Source: Paenibacillus lautus NBRC 15380
Lineage (GTDB): Bacteria; Bacillota; Bacilli; Paenibacillales; Paenibacillaceae
Length of the DNA stretch: 64,000 bases
Direction: 5' to 3'
NCBI RefSeq assembly: GCF_004000945.1
Contig: NZ_BIMF01000022.1
Location: 1 to 64,000 of the forward strand
In this document: piece by piece, positions 17,766 through 26,796 of the stretch
Layout of the letters: every line of letters begins with the position of its first letter
Numbering within the stretch: the stretch's first letter is position 1
The notes under the pieces: generated by a model
Database searches by the model: none
Seen by the model: the letters and a program-made list of their open reading frames with translations, nothing else
What the model was told of the DNA's origin: nothing
Position numbers and translations under genes: made by a program

Positions 17766-20426
17766 ATGAAGATTCTTAAAATATCAACATCCGTCATTAT
17801 TCTATTCATCATTTTTAGTCTGTTATGTCCAGTAACCAAAGCAGAAAGTGACTATTTGGGATCAATTGATTCTCCAACTTCTAATGCTAAAGTTTCGGAT
17901 ACACTCAGTATCTCAGGTTGGGTTTTCAATAAAAAAGCTGAGATTACGTCAGTCACCATTTATGTTGATGGTAATCAAATCTCAAAAGCCCAATATGGGT
18001 TAGAAAGAAAGGATGTCGAAACAACTTACCCTCAATACAAACAGGCAGCTACTAGTGGATTTCTTAAAGATATTTCAATTGCTGATTTCTCTTTTGACAA
18101 ACATGTTCTTGATGTTATAGCAGAAAGTACAGAGGGGGACAAATACAGCGTTGCCAGACTCAACATTATACGCGAACAGAAAGTTACGTTTACTATCGAT
18201 TCTACTGTAAAAGATGTCATAAAGAACGAAGAGGATATCAGTATCAATGGTTGGGCTTTTAATGAGACTGGGATTCGAAGTATAGAAGTCTATTTTAATG
18301 ACGAATATATTGGCAATGCTAACTACGGTATCGAACGAAAAGATGTTCATAGTTCATATCCAAATGATAGCAATTCTAATTATAGTGGCTTTAATTTTAT
18401 TCATAAATCTAAAAAATTAGACCCTGGTGATTATAAATTACAATTAATAGCGGTAACCAATAATGGGGAAAAATCCAAATTTTATGAGGATACTTTTATT
18501 AAACAAGATGACAATATTGTTGTAAGGTCTATTATTATTATATTGTTATTTTGCTTACTTACTTTATTACTATTCAAAAATCATAAAAAGAACAAACAGT
18601 TTATTAAACTAAAATTTTTATTCGACCATATAATAGTGCTCTGGTTTATTATTAGCACAATGGTAAAAACCCTACTTTTTTCTCACTTTAGCAATACTAG
18701 TATTAATATTGCTAATGTTTTTTGCACGCTTGGACTAACGACTGTGATTGCATTAATGATAAGTTTTTTAAAACACTACCATCTAAGGAATATAATATAT
18801 ATTTTAATCAATGTTCTTCTCACGATAATTATTTTGGCTGATCTTATATATATCAGATACTTTAATGATGTTACATCTATAATAATGCTCCAGTATATAC
18901 AACAAGTAAGTCAGTTAGGCGATAGTATTTTTCAACTTTTAAAACCAGCAGATACAATATTTTTTGTGGATTATATATTTGTGCTATTTTTGTTTGTTTT
19001 ATTGAGGAATAATAGGCCTGGGAAAATGAATAAATTAATTATTGTATCTTCTATAAGCCTTTCTCTTTTTGCGATTTCTTTACAAGTTGTAAAAATATAC
19101 AAGGATGATACACAAATTTTCAAACAGACTTTCTCCAATAGAGAAGTTGTTAATCACCTTGGTATTATAAATTATCATGCTTTCGATATTTATAAATATC
19201 TAGAATCTAGCTTATCAAAGCCGAAGGTAAACTCTGAGGAAAAGATGCAGATTCAAAACTGGTTTGATAATCATAATATATATTATCCCGAAAGCCCGAC
19301 ATTTGGTAAGTTTAAAAATAAAAATCTAATACTAATTCAAGTGGAATCACTCCAATCTTTTGTTGTTAATTTAAATGTAAATGGGTATGAAGTCACGCCA
19401 AACCTAAATAAATTAGCCAGAGAAGGATTTTATTTCAATAACTTTTTTGATCAAACTTACAACGGGCGAACATCTGATGGAGAATTAACAGCCCTCGCCT
19501 CCTTATATCCTTTACGCGAAGGAACAGTAAATTTTCGATATCCTAACACTGAATTAGATACACTTCCCAAACTATTGAAGGACAGCGGTTACGCTACCTT
19601 CTCCGCTCATGCTTATAATGGTGAGTTTTGGAACAGAAAACCGATGCACCATAATTACGGTTTCGAGGAATCCTATTTTGCAGAGGACTTTAATACAACA
19701 GAATCAATTGGTTGGGGACTTTCAGATACTGAATTTTTTGTACAGTCAATTGAAAAAATAAGAGATCTCAAACGGCCTTTTTTTTCCTTTTTGATTACAC
19801 TAACAAATCATCATCCTTATGACTCAATACCAGAGAAATATAAAGAATTAGATTTAAGCGGAATTGATGATAGGTTAATGGAGAATTATTTGCACTCAGT
19901 ACACTATACTGATACGGCTATCGGGGTCTTAATTGAGAAATTAAAGCAAGAGGAGCTATATAATGACACTATTATAGCTATTTATGGCGACCATGATGCA
20001 GGACTTGAAACGAAATCCATATGGCAAATGAGTGATACGAACCTGAATTATAATAAATTTGCAGATAAAGTTCCCTTTATAATTCATATTCCTGGAACAA
20101 ATGATTCAAATGAAGATGGCCTTGCTGGACATTTAGATATAGCGCCGACTTTACTGCACCTTCTAGGCATTGATACAAGTGAAGCATATTTTATGGGTGG
20201 CAACCTATTCGAACATGCCGCTAACCGTATCTTACCCACAAGAGATGGAAGTTACATTACGGATGAGTTTCTATTTGAAGGTCCTTGTATTAACTTGACC
20301 TCGGGGACACAAATAGATACAAAATATTGTAACCCTCCTTTAGAGGACATGGCTACTCTGTTCAGGATTTCTGACATTATGATTAAAACGGATCTATTTA
20401 GTAAAAGAGAAATCGAGAAACATTAA
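17766..20426 (+). CDS. LtaS-like phosphoglycerol transferase with two Ig-like domains
   Basis: 886 residues from the ATG at 17766, which follows AAGGAAAAGGGTG; an earlier frame start lacks a signal peptide context. Parts: signal peptide (1-27), two Ig-like modules (about 31-135 and 142-246) each with a GW(V/A)FN, YG(L/I)ERKDV and YP signature, about six membrane helices (250-441), then an alkaline-phosphatase-superfamily domain. The latter has Glu527 (QVESLQSF), the likely nucleophile Thr569 (NGRTSDGE) and metal ligands Asp742-His743 (YGDHDAG), as in lipoteichoic acid synthases. Predicted to transfer phosphoglycerol, or decorate another surface polymer, outside the membrane. The Ig-like N-terminus is outside and is not part of ordinary LtaS. 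Base composition is strikingly AT-rich compared with most of the window. Confidence 0.82.
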   Translation: MKILKISTSVIILFIIFSLLCPVTKAESDYLGSIDSPTSNAKVSDTLSISGWVFNKKAEITSVTIYVDGNQISKAQYGLERKDVETTYPQYKQAATSGFLKDISIADFSFDKHVLDVIAESTEGDKYSVARLNIIREQKVTFTIDSTVKDVIKNEEDISINGWAFNETGIRSIEVYFNDEYIGNANYGIERKDVHSSYPNDSNSNYSGFNFIHKSKKLDPGDYKLQLIAVTNNGEKSKFYEDTFIKQDDNIVVRSIIIILLFCLLTLLLFKNHKKNKQFIKLKFLFDHIIVLWFIISTMVKTLLFSHFSNTSINIANVFCTLGLTTVIALMISFLKHYHLRNIIYILINVLLTIIILADLIYIRYFNDVTSIIMLQYIQQVSQLGDSIFQLLKPADTIFFVDYIFVLFLFVLLRNNRPGKMNKLIIVSSISLSLFAISLQVVKIYKDDTQIFKQTFSNREVVNHLGIINYHAFDIYKYLESSLSKPKVNSEEKMQIQNWFDNHNIYYPESPTFGKFKNKNLILIQVESLQSFVVNLNVNGYEVTPNLNKLAREGFYFNNFFDQTYNGRTSDGELTALASLYPLREGTVNFRYPNTELDTLPKLLKDSGYATFSAHAYNGEFWNRKPMHHNYGFEESYFAEDFNTTESIGWGLSDTEFFVQSIEKIRDLKRPFFSFLITLTNHHPYDSIPEKYKELDLSGIDDRLMENYLHSVHYTDTAIGVLIEKLKQEELYNDTIIAIYGDHDAGLETKSIWQMSDTNLNYNKFADKVPFIIHIPGTNDSNEDGLAGHLDIAPTLLHLLGIDTSEAYFMGGNLFEHAANRILPTRDGSYITDEFLFEGPCINLTSGTQIDTKYCNPPLEDMATLFRISDIMIKTDLFSKREIEKH

Positions 20427-20495
20427 TCTAGATTTAATTTTCCAACTTTCTAAAAAAATTTTAAATCTAACTTAATCAATAACACGATGTTTTTA
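20427..20495. other. Short AT-rich gap, no clear terminator
   Basis: Sequence after the LtaS-like stop is AT-rich with runs such as CTAAAAAAATT but no strong hairpin. The decayed insertion sequence begins at its far end. Confidence 0.4.
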
Positions 20496-21420
20496 TTAGG
20501 CGGCGATCTTTCCAAAATTCATTTGGGAGGGATCGCCGAGGTAGTTTTTGAAGGATTTCGGATTGTAAAACGCATACAATCCACAACTAGTGTTTTTCTT
20601 GTTCTAGGATATGAGGCTTCGTCTGGAGTGGCTCCTGACAGTTTTTTCTCCTCCGGCCACTTCAGATTGAAACCCCTGGTCCGAAATGGAGTAAGACATA
20701 CCCTGGCTCTACTGTTCTATCATTTCTGTGACCAATTTAAGGTCATCACTTTCAGAAAACAGACTACAATCTCATTGTTGTACAAATCCATTACTACCGA
20801 GAGAGTAGTTACATATGTAATACCCTGCTGGATTACAGTAACGTAAACTTTTAAACGTTTTGAAATAACGCACCGACAGTTTTGGTCAATAGTGGCTTCT
20901 TTACGAATAACTGATTGATGTAAATTAAACTTTTTGTTTGTTGACTCTTGACCTTCTTTCTCTAAATCGATCAGCATTCGTTTATAACCAAAATAGAGAT
21001 ATCCTCCGATAAATCTCCAAGATATATGCTTTTAAATCGACATCCCAGTCGGCTCACTGCTGTATCTACCTTTCCCTCCCACTGAAATTTTCAATTAAGC
21101 ATTTGGAAGTCCACTTGCGCTTTCAGGCAGGCATCTTCCACTTCTGCATACTTAAGTTGGTTCAAATCCCTCGGTTGTTCTCAAAACTCTCTCCATTATG
21201 GCTTTTACGTACCCGTGTGATGATTTGACTCTCACTTCTGACTTCGCATTTTTCCATGATTCAATTGTAGCCCAACCCTGATCTATTCATAGCGAACCGG
21301 CTCCTTCTTTGTTTCTTCAATATATTCCCGGGCATAACAAAATCCCCTCCGGTCGACAATGTTGAGTTCATTAAATGATCTCTTTTTTCACTGTCTGACA
21401 TGAGGGGATTAATACCAGTT
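20496..21420 (-). pseudogene. Degenerate IS3-family insertion sequence (transposase remnants)
   Basis: Minus-strand stretches in different frames resemble an IS3-type element: an OrfA/OrfB junction-like helix (LKYAEVEDACLKAQVDFQML, about 21110-21170), the DDE-domain strand TLSVVMDLYNNEIV (20809-20765), a SDQGFQ-like motif near 20690, and a C-terminal-like stretch ending at the stop at 20496. Frameshifts and stops separate them, so no transposase is made. Short inverted copies AATCCCCTC/GAGGGGATT occur near 21341 and 21402. It separates two AT-rich genes that share an Ig-like module, consistent with past mobility of this block. Confidence 0.65.
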
Positions 21421-21470
21421 GAGGACCCAAGAATTTAATGCAGATTTATTTATATTTTCATTCTACTCAA

Positions 21471-23303
21471 TTAATGCTTAGCAAATTCAATTATCGCTTG
21501 GAATAATTGATTTGACCCTTCCAATTTATTATCAGCTCTAATGTTAAATCTTTGTAGCGTATCGCTCTCTTGGGGTTTTAACGAATCTGGGATAATTGAT
21601 ATGTAATAAGGACTGATAAATGTTGCCCCGTCATTAAATTGAGCTTCTAGTGAGTCCAAGGCCACATTTGGTAACTTCCACTGTTGTATGTGGTACTCAG
21701 GTACTCCATATTCAGTTGTTTCTCTTTCTTCAAGAAATCTCCTTATTGCATCACTGTTTGTTGCACCACCATAAAGATTGATGCCAAGCTTATATGGCAA
21801 TTCCTTACCGACAGACTTAGCCTCCATAAACAATTGATAGTTCCAAGAGGAATTAATCCGTGAGCTAATCTGGTGCGAAAACAATTTATCTCTAGGTAAC
21901 CCTGACTCATTAGCGACCTTCCAAAAGTAATTCAAAAAATCCAGCACTTGATGTTCTCTATATTCATTCCAATCTCTCGCTAATGGATTGTAATATAAAG
22001 CAGTGAGCGGAGTTGGTTGATCCAACCAATACTTTATATTCAATAATTCAGCATTTTTAAAATTATTTTGGCTATTAAAATGCAAAGAAACATCAGGTGT
22101 AAGCTCCTGATTTCTATCCACAACTACAAATCTAACTTGAGCAATGAGATACGATTCTTTTCTTGATTTTACAACTACCTGTGCATCATGTTGACCAGGA
22201 GATAAACCACGGTAATCTAAGTCATATCGAAATCCGACATTAGGACTAGTTATCTCTTTAACTTCTCGGTATACATCTAATCGATGAAGACCATGTTCAA
22301 CATCCCCAAATTTCTCACCATCTATATATATCTCTAATTCTTCAACAATTGATGTTGGATCCCATAACCATCCGGATATAGGCATCGTACCAGCTGCATA
22401 TTGATCAAAATGTTCAGTAAAAGAATTCATTTTTTCTTTATGTATATTCTTACTAGGAGGATATATTTCTTGAAAATCTCCATACACACTACTATATTCA
22501 TTATTTAGTTTACTAATATCTCCGTATTTATCTTCTAACCACCTTTGAAATCCATCAATAGAACGTGTGCTATAATCCGTAACTAGAAAGTTATCTGTTG
22601 CTCCCGCTCCATTAGTGAAATCCGGATATAAATGATGCGTTTCTCCTGCCATCGTTATTCCTACAATCCGACTTCTTACTTCAGTCGGCAACTCAGCTAT
22701 TTGATTGCCTATATGGCGAAGTGCATTAAAGCGATAATGGTTAACAGGAATTGATTCATCTGTCAGTAATGTAAAAGGCACTACAGAGTTCCCATAATAT
22801 TCATCATTCGGTGTGTCCCCGTTTTTAAGTAACATTAAGTTATCAGGATTTTTCGAAAGTTCTTTAGGCAAGGGCCCTTCAGTATCAAAATGATTAGCCA
22901 TGAGATACACAACTACAGGACGATTAATATTTTTTATCAAATCCAAGTATGAATCAACTTTTTTTTCATTAATTCTCCATTCTTCACCAGACTTTTCGTA
23001 AAGACTGAGTAGGAATATGGGAAGTTCATACCCAACTTGTACTTCTCCAGATGCACCACCTGGTTCTAATTTTTCAAGAGCTTCGTTAAGAAGTGAGGCA
23101 GCGTTATATCCCTGACTAATACACCAATCCATAGCTTCTTTTGCTGTCTCAAATGACGGCTCATGATTAATTGACTCTTCACATAAATTGACACCCTCTA
23201 TAACAGGAGTAATATAGAAAGTCGAGCGATTATCAGATTTTGCATCACAGCCTAGTAGCTGGATTATACATATAAAAGAAAGTGCAATTTTCAGAAATTT
23301 CAT
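21471..23303 (-). CDS. Lipoprotein with TIM-barrel (GH42-like) domain interrupted by Ig-like module
   Basis: 610 residues. The lipobox LLGC (Cys19) marks a lipoprotein on the outer membrane face. The first half (about 25-295) has features of beta-galactosidase-type GH-A barrels: a strand-end GITMAGETHH with Glu221 in the acid/base position, and FQRWLEDKYGDISKLNNEY, the helix typical of GH42-like enzymes. Residues about 301-396 are an Ig-like module (ISGWLWD, YIDGE, GLHRLDVY, VGFRYDL, LSPGQH) like those of the LtaS-like protein 1 kb away. The barrel then seems to resume (about 400-610). Catalysis is not proven; a surface-glycan-degrading or -binding role is inferred. GAGGAG is 4-5 nt upstream, and an extended -10 lies at 23357-23365. 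AT-rich. Confidence 0.7.
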   Translation of the reverse strand: MKFLKIALSFICIIQLLGCDAKSDNRSTFYITPVIEGVNLCEESINHEPSFETAKEAMDWCISQGYNAASLLNEALEKLEPGGASGEVQVGYELPIFLLSLYEKSGEEWRINEKKVDSYLDLIKNINRPVVVYLMANHFDTEGPLPKELSKNPDNLMLLKNGDTPNDEYYGNSVVPFTLLTDESIPVNHYRFNALRHIGNQIAELPTEVRSRIVGITMAGETHHLYPDFTNGAGATDNFLVTDYSTRSIDGFQRWLEDKYGDISKLNNEYSSVYGDFQEIYPPSKNIHKEKMNSFTEHFDQYAAGTMPISGWLWDPTSIVEELEIYIDGEKFGDVEHGLHRLDVYREVKEITSPNVGFRYDLDYRGLSPGQHDAQVVVKSRKESYLIAQVRFVVVDRNQELTPDVSLHFNSQNNFKNAELLNIKYWLDQPTPLTALYYNPLARDWNEYREHQVLDFLNYFWKVANESGLPRDKLFSHQISSRINSSWNYQLFMEAKSVGKELPYKLGINLYGGATNSDAIRRFLEERETTEYGVPEYHIQQWKLPNVALDSLEAQFNDGATFISPYYISIIPDSLKPQESDTLQRFNIRADNKLEGSNQLFQAIIEFAKH

Positions 23304-23356
23304 ATACTCTCCTCGGCTAAGTTAACAAACTATTGTTATTCTCAGTTTTTCTATAA

Positions 23357-23365
23357 ATTATAGCA
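23357..23365 (-). promoter_or_regulatory. Extended -10 promoter of the lipoprotein gene
   Basis: TGCTATAAT on the minus strand, with a perfect TATAAT and a TGn extension, 55 nt before the lipoprotein start and immediately after the stop of the WcaJ-like gene. This suggests the lipoprotein can be expressed apart from the glycan operon. Confidence 0.55.
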
Positions 23366-23370
23366 TAAAA

Positions 23371-24771
23371 TTAATAAGCGTTCTTGAATCCGTTACGGAT
23401 CGTTCGCAGAATGATTTTGATGTCAAACAGAATGGACCAATTCTCGATGTAGAAAATATCGTGCTTGATCCGCTCCTCAATCGAAGTGTCCCCGCGCAGA
23501 CCATTGCTCTGCGCCCATCCCGTGATGCCCGGGCGCACGTGATGTTTCACCATGTACTTCGGAATTTCCTCTTTGAACTGTTCAACATAATAAGGTCGCT
23601 CCGGTCTTGGGCCCACCACGCTCATATGTCCGAACAGGACATTGAAGAACTGCGGCAGCTCATCCAGACTGGTTTTCCGGAGAAACGAACCGAATTGGGT
23701 GCGGCGCGGATCGTTCTCTACGGTCCAGCCGGTATCCGGCACCCCTTCCGGCAGCGGCTTCATCGAACGGAATTTATACATATAAAAGTTCCTGCGATTC
23801 AGCCCCACCCGTTCCTGTTTGAAAATAACAGGTCCCCGGGAGGTTAATCGGACACCGAGGTAAATCCCGATCATAACCGGCAGGGTAAGGATAATCGCCA
23901 CCAAAGAAAATACGATATCAAACGCTCGCTTGAACAGCCGGTTTGCCACATGGTCCAGCGGAATATCACGCACGTTGATCATCGGCATACCCGCAAAGTT
24001 ATCAAACACCGGCCGTGCCGGGAGGTAATCGAAAAAGTCCGGGATAATCAGCGTTCGGACACCTGCTTTTTCACAAGCAGCAATGATCTCCGGGTATTTG
24101 TGGTGCGCATTTAGCGGAAGTGCCAGCACGACCTCGTCCACGAGCTTTTCGTTTAACACCTTATGTAGATCGCTGACCGAACCCAAAATGGGTTTAAGCC
24201 GTCTCGCCTCAATGTCGTCCCACTGCTGGTAATCATCCAGGAAACCGATGACTTCATATCCAAGCTCCGGGTACTGCTTCAGATTTTTGAAGAAGCGCTT
24301 GCCCAGCGACCCTGCACCCACGATGAGCACGAATTGGCGGTTGTAGCCTTTTTCCCGAAAACGCTTGAGGGATTTCTTGAGAAAATAACGATATAGGATA
24401 ATGAATGCTACATTGAGAATCATGTAGATGGCGAGATACCAACGGGAGATATTCACCTCTTTAACAAAAAACATAATACTGAGGAGAATGAACATCCCGA
24501 TGAAATGCATCTGGAAGATCTTCATAAACTCGTCAGCAAAACGCTTTTTCCGCTTGGGGGAGTATAAAGAAATCATGATGCCGACAACCACGGCAACCGC
24601 GCCGTATATCAAGCTCCACATCCCGTAAGATTCGATGGGCAGCGGTTTTTCGTACGGAAACCAACCGCTCTCGAATTTCACCCACCAAGCGAGCAGAAAC
24701 GCCAACTGGATAAAGGCGAAGTCGGTCAACATATACAATTTGGTCAGAAAGCCCTGATTCTGGCGGATCAT
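23371..24771 (-). CDS. Undecaprenyl-phosphate sugar phosphotransferase (WcaJ/WsaP type)
   Basis: 466 residues. Four N-terminal membrane helices (about 10-120), a CoA-binding-3/Rossmann-like domain (VLIVGAGSLGKRFF, about 148-160), a fifth membrane-associated segment (KRAFDIVFSLVAII) and a C-terminal bacterial sugar transferase domain with KFRSM, FLRKTSLDELPQ and GPRPERP. Such enzymes place the first sugar-1-phosphate on undecaprenyl phosphate at the inner face of the membrane and so start surface-glycan assembly; in S-layer clusters the homologue is WsaP/WsfP. The ATG at 24771 follows GGAGGTGAAATC and overlaps the previous stop by 4 nt (ATGA), indicating translational coupling. It is the last gene of the leftward glycan run. 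Confidence 0.9.
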   Translation of the reverse strand: MIRQNQGFLTKLYMLTDFAFIQLAFLLAWWVKFESGWFPYEKPLPIESYGMWSLIYGAVAVVVGIMISLYSPKRKKRFADEFMKIFQMHFIGMFILLSIMFFVKEVNISRWYLAIYMILNVAFIILYRYFLKKSLKRFREKGYNRQFVLIVGAGSLGKRFFKNLKQYPELGYEVIGFLDDYQQWDDIEARRLKPILGSVSDLHKVLNEKLVDEVVLALPLNAHHKYPEIIAACEKAGVRTLIIPDFFDYLPARPVFDNFAGMPMINVRDIPLDHVANRLFKRAFDIVFSLVAIILTLPVMIGIYLGVRLTSRGPVIFKQERVGLNRRNFYMYKFRSMKPLPEGVPDTGWTVENDPRRTQFGSFLRKTSLDELPQFFNVLFGHMSVVGPRPERPYYVEQFKEEIPKYMVKHHVRPGITGWAQSNGLRGDTSIEERIKHDIFYIENWSILFDIKIILRTIRNGFKNAY

Positions 24772-25679
24772 GATTTCACCTCCACTCCACCTGAAGATTG
24801 CGTGATGGTTGCTGGACGAATGGGCTTAAGCCAGTTCGTGAGCAGGGACAGGAGCAATTTTAAACCAACGCCCGTATAGACGACTCCATTAACGAATATG
24901 TTGTATTTCTGCCGGTAATGCTTCCGATGAAAAAGAATCATCGCCCGATGAAACTCATAAATGATTTTGAACGGCCTGCGCTGGGCGCTGCCCCCTTTAT
25001 AATGGATAATCGTCGTCCGAGGATAATAGTGAATCCCCCATCCCGCTTGTTTTATGCGATAACACCAGTCGATGTCTTCCCCATACATAAAGAACGTTTC
25101 GTCCAGTGCGCCTACCTGCTCGATTGTCTCGCGACGTACCAGCATAAACGCACCAACCAAACAATCCACCGGATACTCTACGTCCGGATTCAAATATCCC
25201 AGCTGATACTGGTTGAACTCCGGTTTGTTCGGGAACAGCTTGCTGAGCCCAAAAGCATAGTAGAAGGACGCTAAAGGCGTCGGGAACCCTCTTTTGCAGG
25301 CCTTATCCAGCGAACCGTCCGGAAGGACGATTTTACAGCCAGAAGCACCTATGATCGGATTATAGTCCATAAAAGCGACCATCGTCTCGATCGTATCCTG
25401 CTGGATAATCGTGTCGGAATTTAGTAACAGCGTATAGCGACCTTCCGCCACTTCCATCCCTTGATTGTTGGCTTTGGCAAAGCCTGTATTCTCCGTGTTC
25501 TCGATCAGCTTGACCTGTGGGAATAACTCTCGGATGGTCTGAACGGACTCGTCCTTCGAGTTGTTATCTATCAGAATCACTTCATATGTATATTCCGTCT
25601 CCGATGCAAACACGGATCGCAAACAATCCACCGTTAGCTGACAGGTATTGTAGTTCACGATTAAAATGCTTAAATCCAT
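24768..25679 (-). CDS. Glycosyltransferase family 2 (rhamnosyltransferase-like)
   Basis: 303 residues. A GT-A fold begins at once (LSILIVNYNTCQLT), with the nucleotide-sugar site VILIDNNSKD, the NTGFAKANN segment and the DXD-like LLNSDT. The acceptor side has FFMYGEDIDWCYRIKQAGW, a pattern common in rhamnosyltransferases such as WsaC- or RfbN-type enzymes. A hydrophobic/basic C-terminus may bind the membrane. Predicted to add rhamnose, or another sugar, to the undecaprenyl-linked glycan in the cytoplasm. GGAGACG is 10 nt from the ATG. It is coupled by ATGA overlap to the WcaJ-like gene. An extended -10 box (25718-25726) lies about 40 nt upstream. Confidence 0.85.
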   Translation of the reverse strand: MDLSILIVNYNTCQLTVDCLRSVFASETEYTYEVILIDNNSKDESVQTIRELFPQVKLIENTENTGFAKANNQGMEVAEGRYTLLLNSDTIIQQDTIETMVAFMDYNPIIGASGCKIVLPDGSLDKACKRGFPTPLASFYYAFGLSKLFPNKPEFNQYQLGYLNPDVEYPVDCLVGAFMLVRRETIEQVGALDETFFMYGEDIDWCYRIKQAGWGIHYYPRTTIIHYKGGSAQRRPFKIIYEFHRAMILFHRKHYRQKYNIFVNGVVYTGVGLKLLLSLLTNWLKPIRPATITQSSGGVEVKS

Positions 25680-25717
25680 TGCATAACGTCTCCTGACAAA
25701 TATAGTAATCTATCGAC

Positions 25718-25726
25718 ATTATAGCA
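25718..25726 (-). promoter_or_regulatory. Extended -10 promoter before the GT2/WcaJ pair
   Basis: TGCTATAAT on the minus strand about 40 nt upstream of the GT2 start. A -35 is poor. It would allow separate transcription of the GT2 and initiating transferase genes from the rest of the operon. Confidence 0.5.
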
Positions 25727-25790
25727 CAAAGACGCAGGGCGGGCAGGAATAAAGAACTTTATTTACTAAAATCTAGTTATCGATGACTCT

Positions 25791-26717
25791 TTATATATAG
25801 CCCACAAGAATTAAAAATCGAAAGAGTGACTGCTCTAGGATCGATTGACGATAGAGTATCGATCTTTGAAGAAAATAGATTCTTGCACTAAGTTGTTGTC
25901 TAGGCGCAATGAAAAGTTCAAGTTGCTCTCTCTTCTTGTCGTCCAGAAAATGACCATACACTCGATAAAACTCTCTTGCTTGTAAGACAAGAAGATGCCT
26001 CCCCTTATGTTTTACATAACTGCGATATTTCTGTTTTAGTTTATCGAATAAAGAGTTACTTCCACCTACAACATTACTTTCATGCTGGCGATACAGTATC
26101 GAAGGACGATTATCATATATTACATTGCCGAATCCGGATACCAATAAGTAAAACCACCAATCATGCATAATGATTTTACTATTATCGACCTCGTACCCTT
26201 TAACAAATTTATCTCTCGCCGCCATATTTATCGTAATGGTTGCTCCAACAGCAATATTTTGCACTAAAGCATTGTAAAATGAAGGTTGCTTCGAAGGGGC
26301 CTTGGGCCAAGTACCGAGAGAATTCAAATCTTTATCTGTCAGCTCCGTTGATGTGAAAACCATAGCAGGAATATGATCCGCTTGAGAACTTAACACACTT
26401 ACAGCACGCTCAATTTTCTGCTCCATCCATACATCATCCTGATCGCAGAAACAGTAATAATCTGCATGGGGGTCGGATTGCTGAACCAACTCAAAAAAAC
26501 TGGAAACAACCCCTATATTACTTCCAACGATCACTTTGATTCGGTCAGTATGAGCTTTAGCATATTCCTTTAATAATGCTACCGTTTGATCAGATGATCC
26601 ATCATCACGTACAAGAACGGAGATATGAGGATAACTTTGCTTTAAAATACTTTGTAGCTGGCCGGATATATAATGCTCCCCATTATAAGTAGACAGCAGC
26701 ACCTGAACCTGTTTCAT
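25791..26717 (-). CDS. Glycosyltransferase family 2 (RfbF-like rhamnosyltransferase)
   Basis: 308 residues. The N-terminus VQVLLSTYNGEHYISGQLQS and VLVRDDGSSDQT are the nucleotide-sugar site of GT2 enzymes, and YYCFCDQDDVW carries the DXD-type metal motif. MHDWWFYLLVSGFG and RQHESNVVG match the RfbF/WbbL-like rhamnosyltransferase group that makes rhamnan backbones. ATG at 26717 is chosen because GGAGG lies 11 nt upstream; a TTG at 26735 is possible but crowds its site. It stands between rmlD and the GT2/WcaJ pair, with a hairpin on its upstream side. Its base composition is a little more AT-rich than that of the rml genes. Confidence 0.85.
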   Translation of the reverse strand: MKQVQVLLSTYNGEHYISGQLQSILKQSYPHISVLVRDDGSSDQTVALLKEYAKAHTDRIKVIVGSNIGVVSSFFELVQQSDPHADYYCFCDQDDVWMEQKIERAVSVLSSQADHIPAMVFTSTELTDKDLNSLGTWPKAPSKQPSFYNALVQNIAVGATITINMAARDKFVKGYEVDNSKIIMHDWWFYLLVSGFGNVIYDNRPSILYRQHESNVVGGSNSLFDKLKQKYRSYVKHKGRHLLVLQAREFYRVYGHFLDDKKREQLELFIAPRQQLSARIYFLQRSILYRQSILEQSLFRFLILVGYI

Positions 26718-26758
26718 TCTTTTTGTAACCTCCAAATAACTCCTAAATATATAACATA

Positions 26759-26783
26759 AGGCCTGATCATACAGATCAGGCCT
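26759..26783 (-). terminator. Hairpin after rmlD
   Basis: AGGCCTGATC-N5-GATCAGGCCT is a perfect 10-bp stem 14 nt after the rmlD stop. The tract following on the minus strand is only moderately T-rich (TTATGTTATATATTT), so it may be a partial terminator or an attenuator that lowers expression of the downstream GT2 gene. Confidence 0.55.
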
Positions 26784-26796
26784 ACATTTGCTGTAT

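Noticed and set aside
20487..20846. 119-codon plus-strand ORF
   Set aside because: It is antisense to the degenerate IS3-type transposase remnant.
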